DNA of 42,485 bases, from positions 1 through 42,485 of the forward strand of contig NZ_MLYR01000032.1 of the NCBI RefSeq assembly GCF_001866655.1, in the 5' to 3' direction. A model generated the notes under the pieces. The model ran no database searches. It was given only the letters and a program-made list of their open reading frames with translations, and was not told where the DNA came from. This DNA is from Bacillus sp. MUM 116. GTDB taxonomy: Bacteria; Bacillota; Bacilli; Bacillales; Cytobacillaceae. The position numbers and the translations under genes are program-made. Of this stretch, positions 1-8,479 are shown one piece after another (the stretch's first letter is position 1; the number at the start of each line of letters is the position of its first letter).

Positions 1-203
1 AAATGAACTGCTTTTTTCCTAGGTTGCTTCGGTCCCGGAGATGAAGTCAAAGAACGACTTCACCGCCGTGCCCTCCAGCACTTGGCTACAGAAAGCTAAC
101 GCTTTCTGTACGCATTAAGTGCGACTAAGTCTCTGGCTTCGCAAAGCTTGCCAATCGACTAGTCTTACTATATCGGGGCTGACCAAGGCGCTTCCGCTTT
201 TCT
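1..203. repeat. Dispersed intergenic repeat, copy A (cut by window edge)
   Basis: This copy shares three blocks with the copy at 11469-11706: a block around 1-24 (aaatgaactgcttttttcct), the block around 39-84 (gatgaagtcaaa, ccctccag, acttg), and the right end GGCGCTTCCGCTTTTCT at 187-203. Between acttg and tcgggg (85-172) it carries 88 bases absent from the other copy, including a perfect 10-bp hairpin, TACAGAAAGC at 87-96 and GCTTTCTGTA at 101-110. No open reading frame in it looks like a gene. It fills most of the gene-free stretch before deoB. Confidence 0.8.
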
Positions 204-209
204 GTTAGA

Positions 210-238
210 AAACTGTCTAAATTATAGGCAGTTTTTTC
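210..238 (+). terminator. Rho-independent terminator of a gene upstream of the window
   Basis: The arms AAACTGTCTA (210-219) and TAGGCAGTTT (225-234) pair with one G-U pair and run into a T tract. The gene it ends lies to the left, outside the window. In B. subtilis the gene before deoB is xerD (ripX), but nothing here confirms that. Confidence 0.7.
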
Positions 239-266
239 TTGTATTTTCCTAGTCTTTTAGTAAAAT
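239..266 (+). promoter_or_regulatory. Candidate SigA promoter of deoB-punA-pdp
   Basis: TTGTAT (239-244) and TAAAAT (261-266) are separated by 16 bases and fit a moderate SigA promoter. Transcription would start near 273, on top of the inverted repeat at 273-286. The assignment rests only on motif match and position. Confidence 0.4.
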
Positions 267-272
267 AGAGAT

Positions 273-286
273 GTCAGACTTCTGAC
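273..286. promoter_or_regulatory. Inverted-repeat candidate operator upstream of deoB
   Basis: GTCAGA and TCTGAC form a perfect 6-bp inverted repeat separated by CT. It lies at the predicted start of transcription, where a repressor would block the nucleoside operon. The half-site resembles those of GntR-type repressors, but I cannot name the regulator. Confidence 0.35.
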
Positions 287-357
287 GAATGAATGTGTTT
301 TCATGGTTAATATGGTTAAAAAAGGGCAACATATGTTACGATTTATTCCGTTTTTCG

Positions 358-371
358 TGTAACCGTTACCA
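358..371. promoter_or_regulatory. Candidate cre site (CcpA) upstream of deoB
   Basis: TGTAACCGTTACCA matches the catabolite responsive element pattern TGWAANCGNTNWCA at 13 of 14 positions. It sits just before the deoB ribosome binding site (aaggagg, 378-384), so CcpA bound here would act as a roadblock. Carbon catabolite repression of nucleoside catabolism is known in Bacillus; its operation here is inferred. Confidence 0.5.
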
Positions 372-392
372 CTTCACAAGGAGGAAAACCTT

Positions 393-1577
393 ATGACTGT
401 AAGTAAATATAAACGAATATTTTTAATTGTAATGGATTCGGTAGGTATTGGTGAAGCACCAGATGCTGAAAGGTTCGGTGACAAGGGCGCCGATACATAT
501 GGGCATATTGCAGAAAAAATGAATGGCCTTCATATGCCAAACATGGCCAAATTAGGTTTAAGCAATATCCGTGAAATTAAAGGGATACCAAAAGCGGAAA
601 AACCTCTTGCCTATTTTACAAAAATGAAGGAAGCATCTAACGGGAAAGATACAATGACAGGACATTGGGAGATTATGGGTTTAAATATTAAGACCCCTTT
701 CCGTGTGTTCCCTGAAGGTTTTCCTGAAGAACTTATTTCAGAACTCGAAAAACGAACCGGCAGAAAGGTTATTGGAAATAAGCCGGCAAGCGGTACGGAG
801 ATATTAGTAGAACTCGGAGAAGAGCATATAAAAACGGGTGCATTAATTGTCTATACCTCTGCAGATTCTGTGCTACAAATAGCCGCCCACGAAGAAGTAG
901 TACCACTTGAAGAATTATATAAAATTTGTAAAATTGCCCGCGAATTAACCCTTGATGAAAAGTATATGGTTGGCCGGGTCATTGCCCGTCCATTTTTAGG
1001 CGAACCTGGAAATTTTAAACGTACTGCAAATCGTCATGACTATGCATTAAAACCATTTGATCGAACCGTTATGAGTGAATTAAAAGACTCTGGTTATGAT
1101 GTGATTGCGATTGGCAAAATATCAGATATCTATGACGGAGAGGGGGTAACACAAGCATTAAGAACTGTTTCCAATATGGACGGAATGGATAAGTTGATTC
1201 AAACCCTTGAAATGGACTTTACCGGAATTAGTTTTATAAATTTAGTTGATTTTGATGCACTTTATGGACATCGCCGCGATCCTGAAGGATACGGAAAAGC
1301 TTTAGAAGAGTATGATGCCCGATTGCCTGAAGTATTTGAAAAGCTTAAAGAAGATGATTTGTTAATCATTACAGCAGACCATGGAAATGACCCAACTGCC
1401 CCTGGAACAGATCATACAAGAGAATATGTTCCCTTACTTGCTTACTCAAAGGGAATGCAAGGAGGAAAGGAACTTCCATTAAGAGAGACGTTCGCAGATG
1501 TTGGGGCAACCGTTGCAGATAATTTTAATATAAAAATGCCAAATTACGGTAAAAGCTTTTTAAACGAATTGAAATAA
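393..1577 (+). CDS. deoB: Phosphopentomutase
   Basis: Interconverts ribose-1-phosphate and ribose-5-phosphate, and the deoxy forms, linking nucleoside breakdown to the pentose phosphate pathway in the cytoplasm. The 394 residues match the usual family length. Metal-site motifs of the alkaline phosphatase superfamily are visible: VMDSVGIG near residue 13 (Asp15), HRRDPEGYG near 292, and TADHGNDP followed by GTDHTRE near 326-340. The ATG follows aaggagg with normal spacing. It is the first gene of deoB-punA-pdp, which together phosphorolyse nucleosides and feed the sugar phosphate to this enzyme. A cre-like site and an inverted repeat upstream suggest catabolite repression and a specific repressor. 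The gene is also called drm in B. subtilis. Confidence 0.97.
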   Translation: MTVSKYKRIFLIVMDSVGIGEAPDAERFGDKGADTYGHIAEKMNGLHMPNMAKLGLSNIREIKGIPKAEKPLAYFTKMKEASNGKDTMTGHWEIMGLNIKTPFRVFPEGFPEELISELEKRTGRKVIGNKPASGTEILVELGEEHIKTGALIVYTSADSVLQIAAHEEVVPLEELYKICKIARELTLDEKYMVGRVIARPFLGEPGNFKRTANRHDYALKPFDRTVMSELKDSGYDVIAIGKISDIYDGEGVTQALRTVSNMDGMDKLIQTLEMDFTGISFINLVDFDALYGHRRDPEGYGKALEEYDARLPEVFEKLKEDDLLIITADHGNDPTAPGTDHTREYVPLLAYSKGMQGGKELPLRETFADVGATVADNFNIKMPNYGKSFLNELK

Positions 1578-1591
1578 AAAGGGGTATAGCG

Positions 1592-2410
1592 ATGAATTTC
1601 GAAAAAATTCAAAATGCTGCGGAATTTTTAAAAGGAAAATATTCAAAAACACCGAAAATTGGTCTTATTCTAGGTTCCGGACTAGGAGTTTTAGCGGATG
1701 AAATTGTTGATTCAGTTAAAATTCCTTATTCTGAAATCCCGAATTTCCCAATTTCAACGGTAGAGGGTCATGCTGGACAATTGGTCTTTGGTTCCCTAAG
1801 CGGGGCAGAGGTTGTCGCCATGCAGGGTAGGTTCCATTACTATGAAGGATACAGTATGGATAAAGTCACATTTCCAGTGCGAGTGATGAAAGCATTAGGC
1901 GTTGAGATGCTGATTGTGACAAATGCTGCAGGAGGTGTGAATGAAAGCTTTACCCCAGGCGATTTAATGATTATTACGGATCATATTAATTTTATGGGAA
2001 CAAATCCGTTAATTGGTCCGAATGATTCAAAGCTTGGAGTGCGATTCCCGGATATGTCTGAAGCATACACGAAAGAATTACGTGGGATTGCAAAAGAAAT
2101 TGCCGGAAATCTAAACATCGCCATCAAAGAAGGAGTTTATGTTGGCTTTACAGGCCCTGTTTATGAGACACCTGCAGAAATAAGAATGGCCAGAGTGCTC
2201 GGCGGAGACGCAGTAGGGATGTCAACAGTTCCGGAAGTAATTGTGGCAAGACACGGTGGATTAAAAGTTTTGGGAATTTCTTGTATCACAAATATGGCAG
2301 CAGGCATTTTAGATCAGCCATTAAGCCATGATGAAGTAATTGAAACAACCGAAAAAGTTAAATCAAACTTCCTTTTGTATATTAAAGAAATTGTCAAAAG
2401 AATAGCATAA
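1592..2410 (+). CDS. punA: Purine nucleoside phosphorylase
   Basis: Cleaves guanosine and inosine type nucleosides with phosphate to the free base and (deoxy)ribose-1-phosphate in the cytoplasm. The 272 residues fit the trimeric PNP class. Phosphate and substrate motifs visible are [11 protein letters not shown] (26-36), [10 protein letters not shown] near 58, the NAAGGVN loop near 111 and [12 protein letters not shown] near 210. It starts 14 bases after deoB behind aggggt and is clearly cotranscribed. B. subtilis calls this gene pupG. There is no sign of damage. Confidence 0.96.
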   Translation: MNFEKIQNAAEFLKGKYSKTPKIGLILGSGLGVLADEIVDSVKIPYSEIPNFPISTVEGHAGQLVFGSLSGAEVVAMQGRFHYYEGYSMDKVTFPVRVMKALGVEMLIVTNAAGGVNESFTPGDLMIITDHINFMGTNPLIGPNDSKLGVRFPDMSEAYTKELRGIAKEIAGNLNIAIKEGVYVGFTGPVYETPAEIRMARVLGGDAVGMSTVPEVIVARHGGLKVLGISCITNMAAGILDQPLSHDEVIETTEKVKSNFLLYIKEIVKRIA

Positions 2411-2447
2411 TTTTTGTATTTTTAAACTTATAAAGAGGTGATAATGA

Positions 2448-3752
2448 ATGAGAATGGTCGACTTGATCGAAAAAAAACGCGATGGGCATGAATTATCAAC
2501 GGAAGAAATTAAATTTATCATTAATGGCTATACTAATGGCTCCATTCCTGATTATCAAATCAGTGCATGGACTATGGCCATCTATTTTCAAGGGATGACT
2601 GAAAAAGAACGGGCTGATTTAACAATGGCAATGGTGGAATCCGGTGATCAAATTGATTTATCAAAAATAGAAGGAATCAAAGTTGATAAACACTCCACCG
2701 GCGGGGTTGGTGACACGACGACACTTGTTCTTGGACCGCTTGTTGCCGCCCTTGGGGTACCTGTAGCAAAAATGTCTGGACGCGGACTTGGTCATACAGG
2801 TGGGACCATTGATAAATTGGAGGCAGTAAAAGGATTCCATGTAGAAATTGAAAATGATGAATTTATAAATCTCGTCAATAATAATAAAATTGCGGTTATT
2901 GGCCAAAGCGGAAATCTGACTCCAGCTGATAAGAAGCTCTATGCTCTAAGAGATGTTACCGCTACAGTTAACAGTATTCCACTTATCGCAAGTTCAATTA
3001 TGAGTAAAAAAATAGCAGCGGGTGCTGATGCGATTGTTCTTGATGTAAAAACCGGCGCCGGTGCGTTTATGAAGACACTTGAGGATTCCAGAGAACTTGC
3101 CAAAGCAATGGTGCGGATAGGAAATAATGTCGGCAGAAGAACAATGGCGGTTATTTCTGATATGAGCCAGCCGCTGGGTTATGCCATAGGTAATGCGCTT
3201 GAAGTAAAAGAAGCCATTGATACGTTAAAAGGGGAAGGACCGGATGATTTAACAGAGCTATGTCTAACACTTGGAAGCCATATGGTGTATTTGGCTGAAA
3301 AGGCAGATTCTTTGGCAGAAGCTCGAACAATGCTGGAAAACGTGATAAAAAATGGGGAAGCACTTGAAAAATTAAAAGTCTTTTTAAGCTCACAGGACGG
3401 AGATGCATCCGTTGTAGAAGACCCTTCCAAATTGCCACAAGCAAAATTTATCTATGAATTGGAAGCGAGAGAAGACGGATATGTCTCCGAAATTATTGCC
3501 GATGAGGTAGGAACAGCGGCGATGCTGTTAGGTGCCGGGAGAGCAACCAAAGAATCGGTTATTGATTTAGCCGTCGGTCTTGTCCTACGGAAAAAAATTG
3601 GTGACCAAGTGAAAAAAGGTGAATCATTGGTAACAATTTATAGCAATTTTGAAAATATTAATGAAGTGAAAGATAAACTTTATGAAAATATCAAGATGTC
3701 TACCACACCAGTAGAAGCACCAATCTTGATTCATGAAGAGATTACCGAATAA
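2448..3752 (+). CDS. pdp: Pyrimidine-nucleoside phosphorylase
   Basis: Phosphorolyses uridine, thymidine and deoxyuridine to base and sugar-1-phosphate. The 434 residues equal the B. subtilis enzyme. The phosphate loop [13 protein letters not shown] lies near 81 and the glycine-rich [13 protein letters not shown] near 109. The start was chosen for AAGAGGTG (2433-2440) upstream and the conserved N-terminus MRMVDLI; an ATG four bases upstream is out of frame. In B. subtilis this gene sits in dra-nupC-pdp, whereas here it is third in the deoB operon, making one operon for purine and pyrimidine nucleosides. The operon ends at the hairpin after 3762. Confidence 0.97.
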   Translation: MRMVDLIEKKRDGHELSTEEIKFIINGYTNGSIPDYQISAWTMAIYFQGMTEKERADLTMAMVESGDQIDLSKIEGIKVDKHSTGGVGDTTTLVLGPLVAALGVPVAKMSGRGLGHTGGTIDKLEAVKGFHVEIENDEFINLVNNNKIAVIGQSGNLTPADKKLYALRDVTATVNSIPLIASSIMSKKIAAGADAIVLDVKTGAGAFMKTLEDSRELAKAMVRIGNNVGRRTMAVISDMSQPLGYAIGNALEVKEAIDTLKGEGPDDLTELCLTLGSHMVYLAEKADSLAEARTMLENVIKNGEALEKLKVFLSSQDGDASVVEDPSKLPQAKFIYELEAREDGYVSEIIADEVGTAAMLLGAGRATKESVIDLAVGLVLRKKIGDQVKKGESLVTIYSNFENINEVKDKLYENIKMSTTPVEAPILIHEEITE

Positions 3753-3761
3753 TGGAGTTTT

Positions 3762-3791
3762 AAAGTCCGAGTGAAAATCTCGGGCTTTTTT
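3762..3791 (+). terminator. Rho-independent terminator after pdp
   Basis: The arms AAAGTCCGAG and CTCGGGCTTT form a GC-rich stem (one G-U pair) followed by a T run, ten bases after the pdp stop codon. It ends the deoB-punA-pdp transcript. Confidence 0.85.
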
Positions 3792-3812
3792 ATTATAGTG
3801 GAGGAAATTTCT

Positions 3813-3840
3813 GTATAAAGTTGTTTGATTTGGAAAAAAT
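3813..3840 (+). promoter_or_regulatory. Candidate forespore (SigF/SigG) promoter of dacF
   Basis: GTATA (3813-3817) and GGAAAAAAT (3832-3840) match the SigF half-sites GYWTA and GGnnAnAnT. The 14-base spacer is slightly short. B. subtilis dacF is transcribed by forespore sigma factors, which supports the reading. Confidence 0.4.
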
Positions 3841-3871
3841 GGTATCTATATAAAGAATGGAGGGTTATGCG

Positions 3872-5044
3872 ATGAAACGAATCGTCTCTTTAATGATGAT
3901 ATCTTTTTTGGTTACAAGTTTATGGATTCCTTCCGCTTTTGCAGCTGAAGAAAAGAATAGCACCGAGCTTGTAAATAATGTCAGATCAGCAGTATTAATT
4001 GAACGCGACACGGGGAAAGTCCTTTTTGAGAAAAATAGCCAGGAAGAACTGCCGCCGGCAAGCATGACCAAAATTATGACAATGTTATTAATCATGGAAG
4101 CAATCGATCAAGGAAAATTAAACTGGAATGAAAAAATTCGCACAAGTGAATATGCTGCCTCCATGGGCGGATCACAAATTTTTCTTGAACCAGGCGAAGA
4201 AATGACTACAAAACAAATGCTAAGAGGAATTGCAATTGGTTCAGGAAATGATGCTTCAGTGGCCGTGGCCGAAAGAATCGCAGGCTCTGAAGAGGCATTT
4301 GTTGACATGATGAACAAAAAAGCAAAAGAGTTAGGGTTAAAGCATACTTTCTTTAAAAATACAACCGGGCTTCCTGTAAAAGGCCATTATAGTTCAGCTC
4401 AAGATATGGCCATTATGGCAAAAGAACTTTTAAAATATGAGGATATTACGAAATTCACGGGAATGTATGAGGCTTACCTTCGCGAAAATACGGATAAAAA
4501 GTTCTGGCTCGTTAACACGAACAAACTTGTCCGCTTTTATCCGGGTGTTGATGGCTTAAAAACCGGGTTTACCGCAGAGGCAAAATATTGTTTAACGGCG
4601 ACAGCCCAAAAGGATGGTATGCGTGTCATTGCCGTTGTTTTTGGCGCACCAACATCGAAAGAAAGAAATGCCCAAGTCACAAAAATGCTTAATTACGCCT
4701 TTAGTCAATATCAAACACATCCTATGTATAAGCGGAATCAAGTGATAAGCAAAGCACATGTAAGTAAAGGGAAGGAAAAAACAGTAGAAGCAGTTACGAG
4801 TGAACCGCTATCCTTATTGACGAAAAAAGGAGAAAAAACAAAAGACGTAAAACAAAAAGTGCTTCTAAAGAAGAATCTCGATGCTCCTGTCCATAAAGGA
4901 GATAAAATCGGAACCATCAAGTTGATTAAGGATGGAAAAGTTGTTTTGGAAAGTCCATTAGTAGCCAAAACCGATGTAAAAGAGGCAGGATGGTGGAGTC
5001 TTTATAAACGGGCATTCGGTATGTTTACCAAATCCGGAAAATAA
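3872..5044 (+). CDS. dacF: Forespore D-alanyl-D-alanine carboxypeptidase DacF
   Basis: Serine-type low-molecular-weight penicillin-binding protein that trims the terminal D-Ala of peptidoglycan stem peptides and helps set cortex cross-linking. The 390 residues begin with a Sec signal peptide, predicted to be cleaved after the AFA at about 22-24. The catalytic motifs are SMTK (Ser64, Lys67), SGN (Ser124) and KTG near 230, followed by the C-terminal beta domain of the PBP5 family. The start at 3872 is preferred over the ATG at 3857 because ggaggg lies seven bases before it. It directly precedes spoIIA, as in B. subtilis, where read-through transcribes both. Confidence 0.95.
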   Translation: MKRIVSLMMISFLVTSLWIPSAFAAEEKNSTELVNNVRSAVLIERDTGKVLFEKNSQEELPPASMTKIMTMLLIMEAIDQGKLNWNEKIRTSEYAASMGGSQIFLEPGEEMTTKQMLRGIAIGSGNDASVAVAERIAGSEEAFVDMMNKKAKELGLKHTFFKNTTGLPVKGHYSSAQDMAIMAKELLKYEDITKFTGMYEAYLRENTDKKFWLVNTNKLVRFYPGVDGLKTGFTAEAKYCLTATAQKDGMRVIAVVFGAPTSKERNAQVTKMLNYAFSQYQTHPMYKRNQVISKAHVSKGKEKTVEAVTSEPLSLLTKKGEKTKDVKQKVLLKKNLDAPVHKGDKIGTIKLIKDGKVVLESPLVAKTDVKEAGWWSLYKRAFGMFTKSGK

Positions 5045-5051
5045 AAAGTGT

Positions 5052-5060
5052 TTGTCGAAT
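5052..5060 (+). promoter_or_regulatory. Spo0A binding box upstream of spoIIA
   Basis: TTGTCGAAT contains the complete 0A-box core TGTCGAA. It lies 61 bases upstream of the SigH -35 element, and a weaker related sequence (TAGCGAAT, 5083-5090) lies between. Activation of spoIIA by Spo0A~P is established in B. subtilis. Confidence 0.7.
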
Positions 5061-5112
5061 ATAGAAGGTTTATTACTAGTTTTAGCGAATGACCACTAGT
5101 TTTGTCCCAATA

Positions 5113-5142
5113 GAAGGAAATGTATGTCCCTCTATCGAATTT
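5113..5142 (+). promoter_or_regulatory. SigH promoter of the spoIIA operon
   Basis: GAAGGAAAT (5113-5121), a 12-base spacer and ATCGAATTT (5134-5142) match the SigH consensus RnAGGAwww-N11/12-RnnGAATww throughout. The predicted start site is about 30 bases before the spoIIAA start codon. Confidence 0.85.
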
Positions 5143-5176
5143 GACTCACTATACCAAATTAAGGAGGCCAGGGATA

Positions 5177-5527
5177 GTGAGTCTTAACATTGAATTGGAA
5201 ATTAAACATGATGTTTTATGTATTCGATTAAGCGGTGAATTGGATCACCATACAGCAGACGAACTCCGTGAGCAGGCTGCAAATGCAATTGAAAAAAATG
5301 ATATTCGTCATATTGTTTTAAATTTGGAACATCTAACCTTTATGGATAGCTCGGGACTAGGGGTTATTTTAGGAAGATACAAACAAATTAAGCAGGTGCA
5401 CGGTGAGATGGTTGTTTGTGCAATCTCCCCTGCGATACAAAGGTTATTTGATATGTCGGGTTTATTTAAGATTATTAAAATGGAGCCGACTGAAAGCTTT
5501 GCATTGCAAAGATTGGGGGTTGCATAA
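5177..5527 (+). CDS. spoIIAA: Anti-anti-sigma factor SpoIIAA
   Basis: When unphosphorylated it binds SpoIIAB and frees SigF in the forespore. SpoIIAB phosphorylates it on a serine and the phosphatase SpoIIE reverses this. The 116 residues form a STAS domain. The phosphorylation motif FMDSSGLGV lies at 55-63, with Ser58 aligning with the known B. subtilis site. The reading frame extends upstream to 5120, but GTG at 5177 follows aaggagg (5161-5167) and gives the conserved N-terminus, so it is the start. It is the first gene of spoIIAA-spoIIAB-sigF, transcribed from the SigH promoter. Confidence 0.97.
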   Translation: MSLNIELEIKHDVLCIRLSGELDHHTADELREQAANAIEKNDIRHIVLNLEHLTFMDSSGLGVILGRYKQIKQVHGEMVVCAISPAIQRLFDMSGLFKIIKMEPTESFALQRLGVA

Positions 5528-5529
5528 AA

Positions 5530-5970
5530 ATGAAAAATGAAATGAATCTTCAATTTAGTGCGTTAAGTCAAAACGAATCTTTTGCACGTGTGACCGTTGC
5601 TGCGTTTATCGCTCAGCTTGATCCGACAATGGATGAGCTGACTGAAATTAAAACGGTGGTATCAGAAGCGGTAACGAACGCGATTATTCATGGTTATGAA
5701 AATGATTCAAGTGGAATCGTCTATATTTACGTTAGTATTGAGGAAAACGTAATTGATGTGACGATTCGAGATGAAGGAATTGGAATTGTAGATGTGGAGG
5801 AAGCTCGTCAGCCATTATTTACAACAAAGCCGGACTTGGAAAGATCCGGTATGGGATTTACTATCATGGAAAATTTCATGGATGAGGTCGAGGTTCTCAC
5901 GCAGCCAGGTAAAGGAACCGAAGTAAGATTACGAAAGCATTTACAATCTCGCAAAATGCTGTGCAATTAA
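5530..5970 (+). CDS. spoIIAB: Anti-sigma F factor and kinase SpoIIAB
   Basis: Holds SigF inactive before septation and in the mother cell, and phosphorylates SpoIIAA. The 146 residues equal the B. subtilis protein. It is a GHKL ATPase: the N box [14 protein letters not shown] lies near 46-59, the G1 box DEGIGI near 80, and the ATP-lid and G2 part SGMGFTIM near 105. It starts two bases after the spoIIAA stop, with its ribosome binding site (GGGGG) inside spoIIAA, which favours balanced translation of the partners. Confidence 0.97.
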   Translation: MKNEMNLQFSALSQNESFARVTVAAFIAQLDPTMDELTEIKTVVSEAVTNAIIHGYENDSSGIVYIYVSIEENVIDVTIRDEGIGIVDVEEARQPLFTTKPDLERSGMGFTIMENFMDEVEVLTQPGKGTEVRLRKHLQSRKMLCN

Positions 5971-5982
5971 GGAGACTTGCCA

Positions 5983-6741
5983 ATGGATGTGGAGGTCAAG
6001 AACAATAAAAATCAACCGTATTTAAAGGATCATGAAGTAAAAGAATTGATAAAAAAAAGCCAGGGTGGAGACCAGGAATCAAGGGAGTTAATTGTTGAAA
6101 AAAATATGCGTCTTGTCTGGTCTGTTGTCCAACGTTTTTTAAATAGAGGCTATGACCCTGACGATCTCTTCCAAATTGGTTGTATTGGTTTATTGAAGTC
6201 AGTTGATAAATTCGACCTTTCTTATGATGTAAAGTTTTCCACCTATGCTGTTCCAATGATTATCGGAGAGATTCAACGATTTATCCGCGATGATGGAACG
6301 GTAAAAGTAAGCCGATCATTAAAAGAGATGGGCAACCGAATTCGAAAGGCAAAAGACGAATTATCGAAGACGCTTGGCAGGGTTCCGACCGTAAATGAAA
6401 TTTCGGAATACCTTGATTTATCACCCGAGGACGTTATTCTTGCCCAAGAGGCCAGCAGAACGCCATCCTCCATTCACGAAACGGTCTATGAAAATGATGG
6501 CGATCCCATTACGCTCTTGGATCAAATCGATGATGGCAATGAGGGTAAATGGTTTGAAAAAATCGCGTTAAAAGAAGCGATTAGAGAATTGGATGAACGC
6601 GAAAGATTAATTGTGTATTTAAGATATTATAAGGATCAAACCCAATCGGAAGTAGCAGTGAGGCTGGGAATTTCTCAGGTTCAGGTTTCAAGGCTCGAGA
6701 AAAAAATATTGATGCAAATGAAAGACCGAATGGATCAATGA
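5983..6741 (+). CDS. sigF: Forespore RNA polymerase sigma factor SigF
   Basis: First forespore-specific sigma factor. It directs genes including dacF and spoIIIG. The 252 residues show sigma-70 regions 2 (DDLFQIGCIGLLKSVDKF near 57-74), 3 and 4 (C-terminal helix-turn-helix with SQVQVSRLEKKIL). The frame is open from a TTG at 5977, but GGAG (5971-5974) is only two bases before that codon and eight before ATG 5983, and MDVEVK is the family N-terminus. It is the last gene of the spoIIA operon, and a terminator begins inside its final codons. Confidence 0.97.
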   Translation: MDVEVKNNKNQPYLKDHEVKELIKKSQGGDQESRELIVEKNMRLVWSVVQRFLNRGYDPDDLFQIGCIGLLKSVDKFDLSYDVKFSTYAVPMIIGEIQRFIRDDGTVKVSRSLKEMGNRIRKAKDELSKTLGRVPTVNEISEYLDLSPEDVILAQEASRTPSSIHETVYENDGDPITLLDQIDDGNEGKWFEKIALKEAIRELDERERLIVYLRYYKDQTQSEVAVRLGISQVQVSRLEKKILMQMKDRMDQ

Positions 6742-6758
6742 TCCATTCGGTCTTTTTT
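6724..6758 (+). terminator. Terminator overlapping the end of sigF
   Basis: GACCGAATGGATCA and TGATCCATTCGGTC form a 14-bp perfect stem followed by TTTTTT. The left arm lies in the last codons of sigF. It separates spoIIA from the later, SigG-type spoVA transcript. Confidence 0.9.
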
Positions 6759-6774
6759 ATTCCAATTTTTGGTT

Positions 6775-6803
6775 TCATAAAAAAGAAACTATTATCCATA
6801 CTA
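6775..6803 (+). promoter_or_regulatory. Candidate SigG promoter of the spoVA cluster
   Basis: TCATA (6775-6779) and CATACTA (6797-6803) are 17 bases apart and resemble the SigG elements GHATR and CATnnTA. B. subtilis spoVA depends on SigG. The -10 match is complete; the -35 lacks its first G. Confidence 0.6.
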
Positions 6804-6840
6804 GTTATACGAGGAAATCAATGTGTGGGGAGTGAATGTT

Positions 6841-7461
6841 TTGGAAAAAACAATCTACATCCGCATGCGGAATCGTGTGAAAACTAATCCGAAAGATGTG
6901 ATTAAGCTAAAGGATGTAGCCCAAATAATTGCACCGGAAAATGATATGACCAATTTGGAAAATACGGTCATCCATCAAATTTCAGAAAAGGATCGGAATA
7001 TTGTCGTTATTGATGTGATGAAAGTGATTAATCAGATAACGGTAAAATTCCCCGAGATGGAAGTTCAAACAGTTGGGCCGGCACAAACGATTATAGAGGT
7101 GATAACGAAGAAAAAAGGAGTCTCTGTTCCTTTTTTTCTGTTAATTTGGTTTTTATTATTTTTTGGTTCAGCTATGGCAATCATGAATTTTCATGATGAT
7201 GTCAGTATGAGAAGCGTTCAGGAAAAATTTTATACCATTATTACCGGGAGAAAAGAATCGAAACCATGGTTATTTCAAATTCCTTATTCTATTGGCTTAG
7301 GTTTAGGAATGATTTTATTTTTTAATCATGTGTTTAAAAAGAGAATCAATGATGAGCCCAGTCCACTCGAAGTCGAAATGTTTAATTATCAAATGGATTT
7401 AGATAATTACTTGGTCATTCATGAAAATAAAGAAAGTACGAAGAAACTTGATGACAATTAA
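6841..7461 (+). CDS. spoVAA: Stage V sporulation protein AA
   Basis: Part of the SpoVA system, which moves dipicolinic acid across the inner spore membrane during sporulation and germination. The protein (206 residues, as in B. subtilis) has a soluble N-terminal half to about residue 95 and then two membrane segments: around 98-118, before the conserved MNFHDDVSMR, and IPYSIGLGLGMILFF around 143-157. The TTG start at 6841 is chosen over the in-frame GTG at 6823: GGGAG lies eight bases upstream and the resulting MEKTIYIR aligns with the family. It overlaps spoVAB by 11 bases. Confidence 0.92.
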   Translation: MEKTIYIRMRNRVKTNPKDVIKLKDVAQIIAPENDMTNLENTVIHQISEKDRNIVVIDVMKVINQITVKFPEMEVQTVGPAQTIIEVITKKKGVSVPFFLLIWFLLFFGSAMAIMNFHDDVSMRSVQEKFYTIITGRKESKPWLFQIPYSIGLGLGMILFFNHVFKKRINDEPSPLEVEMFNYQMDLDNYLVIHENKESTKKLDDN

Positions 7462-7873
7462 AATTTTAACCGTACTCTTTTTTGGTTTAGCAAGCGGATT
7501 GGCTGTTGGTTTGGGCTTTGTTGCCTTTTTAACTGTACTCGGGATTATTCCAAGACTGACACAATTATCAAAAACACAAAAAATGATACAACAATATGAA
7601 TGGGCTGTGGTCATCGGTGCTCTTGCAGGGGTTGCTATCAGCCTAAGAGATCCAATTTTAGGCATTTCAGCTTATTTTTTGATTCCCCTTGGATTAACAG
7701 AGGGAGTCTATGTGGGGATGCTTGCAGGTGCATTAACAGAAGTATTAAATGTGCTTCCAATTCTTGCAAAAAGAATCAGGTTGGATGAAGACATTATCTA
7801 TTTAATAATGGCTATTGTTCTAGGGAAAGTTGCTGGGTCCCTATTTCAATGGGTTTATTTTATTCATCATTAA
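7451..7873 (+). CDS. spoVAB: Stage V sporulation protein AB
   Basis: Small integral membrane component of the SpoVA system, 140 residues against 141 in B. subtilis. It has about four hydrophobic segments (near 4-26, 51-70, 73-95 and 113-137) and the conserved GFVAFLTVLGIIPRLTQL. The frame is open from 7421, but ATG 7451, overlapping the spoVAA stop, gives the family N-terminus. In B. subtilis the next genes are spoVAC, spoVAD and spoVAEB; here the next gene is spoVAEA, 33 bases on. Confidence 0.9.
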   Translation: MTIKILTVLFFGLASGLAVGLGFVAFLTVLGIIPRLTQLSKTQKMIQQYEWAVVIGALAGVAISLRDPILGISAYFLIPLGLTEGVYVGMLAGALTEVLNVLPILAKRIRLDEDIIYLIMAIVLGKVAGSLFQWVYFIHH

Positions 7874-7906
7874 CAGGAATTAAAGCCATGAAAGGACATC
7901 ACAATC

Positions 7907-8479
7907 ATGAGCATTCGGAGGCGTGTAATTTTAATTACGGATGGAGATGATTATGCAAGAAGGGCTGTGGAGTATGTTGCTAAGGAAGTGGGCGGGCGCT
8001 GCATTTCTATGTCTCATGGAAATCCGTCCAAATTAACAGGTCATGAGCTTATTCATTTAATAAAAAAAGCTCCAAATGATCCGGTGTTGGTGATGTTTGA
8101 TGATAGTGGCATTGTGGGTGAGGGTGCCGGTGAAAATGCCCTAAAATATGTTGCATTACATAAGGATATTGAAGTACTGGGGATAATCGCAGTAGCTGCA
8201 AAGTCAAGACATGAAGAGTGGGCGAGGATTGATATAAGTATTGATCGCGATGGTGAAATAACTCCCTATGGAGTAGATAAATTTGGTATACCGGAACTGG
8301 AAATTGGCAGAATAAATGGAGATACCGTTTACTGCCTTGACGAATTAGATGTCCCGCTAATAGTTGGAATCGGAGATATCGGTAAAATGGCAAGGAGAGA
8401 TGATTACAGGATCGGCTCACCGATTACGAAAAAAGCGGTGGAACTTATTCTCGAAAGGAGTGGTTTTCATGACAAATAA
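7907..8479 (+). CDS. spoVAEA: Stage V sporulation protein AEA
   Basis: Soluble protein of the spoVA cluster. In B. subtilis it is exposed on the inner spore membrane and works with SpoVAF in early germination. The 190 residues include [14 protein letters not shown] near the N-terminus, [19 protein letters not shown] near 59-77 and the well conserved [16 protein letters not shown] around residues 130-145. I see no membrane segment. It follows spoVAB directly because spoVAC, spoVAD and spoVAEB are missing. It overlaps spoVAF by 11 bases, so the two are probably translationally coupled, in keeping with their proteins acting together. It is annotated in some genomes simply as stage V sporulation protein AE. 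Confidence 0.92.
   Translation: MSIRRRVILITDGDDYARRAVEYVAKEVGGRCISMSHGNPSKLTGHELIHLIKKAPNDPVLVMFDDSGIVGEGAGENALKYVALHKDIEVLGIIAVAAKSRHEEWARIDISIDRDGEITPYGVDKFGIPELEIGRINGDTVYCLDELDVPLIVGIGDIGKMARRDDYRIGSPITKKAVELILERSGFHDK

Noticed and set aside
1..392. Fragment of xerD or fur, which precede deoB in some relatives
   Set aside because: No reading frame in the region resembles either; it is repeat sequence, a terminator and promoter region.
3151..3444. Minus-strand frames inside pdp (two overlapping)
   Set aside because: They are antisense to a full-length conserved enzyme and have no start signals.
8049..8420. 123-residue minus-strand frame inside spoVAEA
   Set aside because: It is the longest antisense frame, but its composition (many His, Leu, Gln) is the expected complement of spoVAEA codons, and spoVAEA is clearly recognisable.
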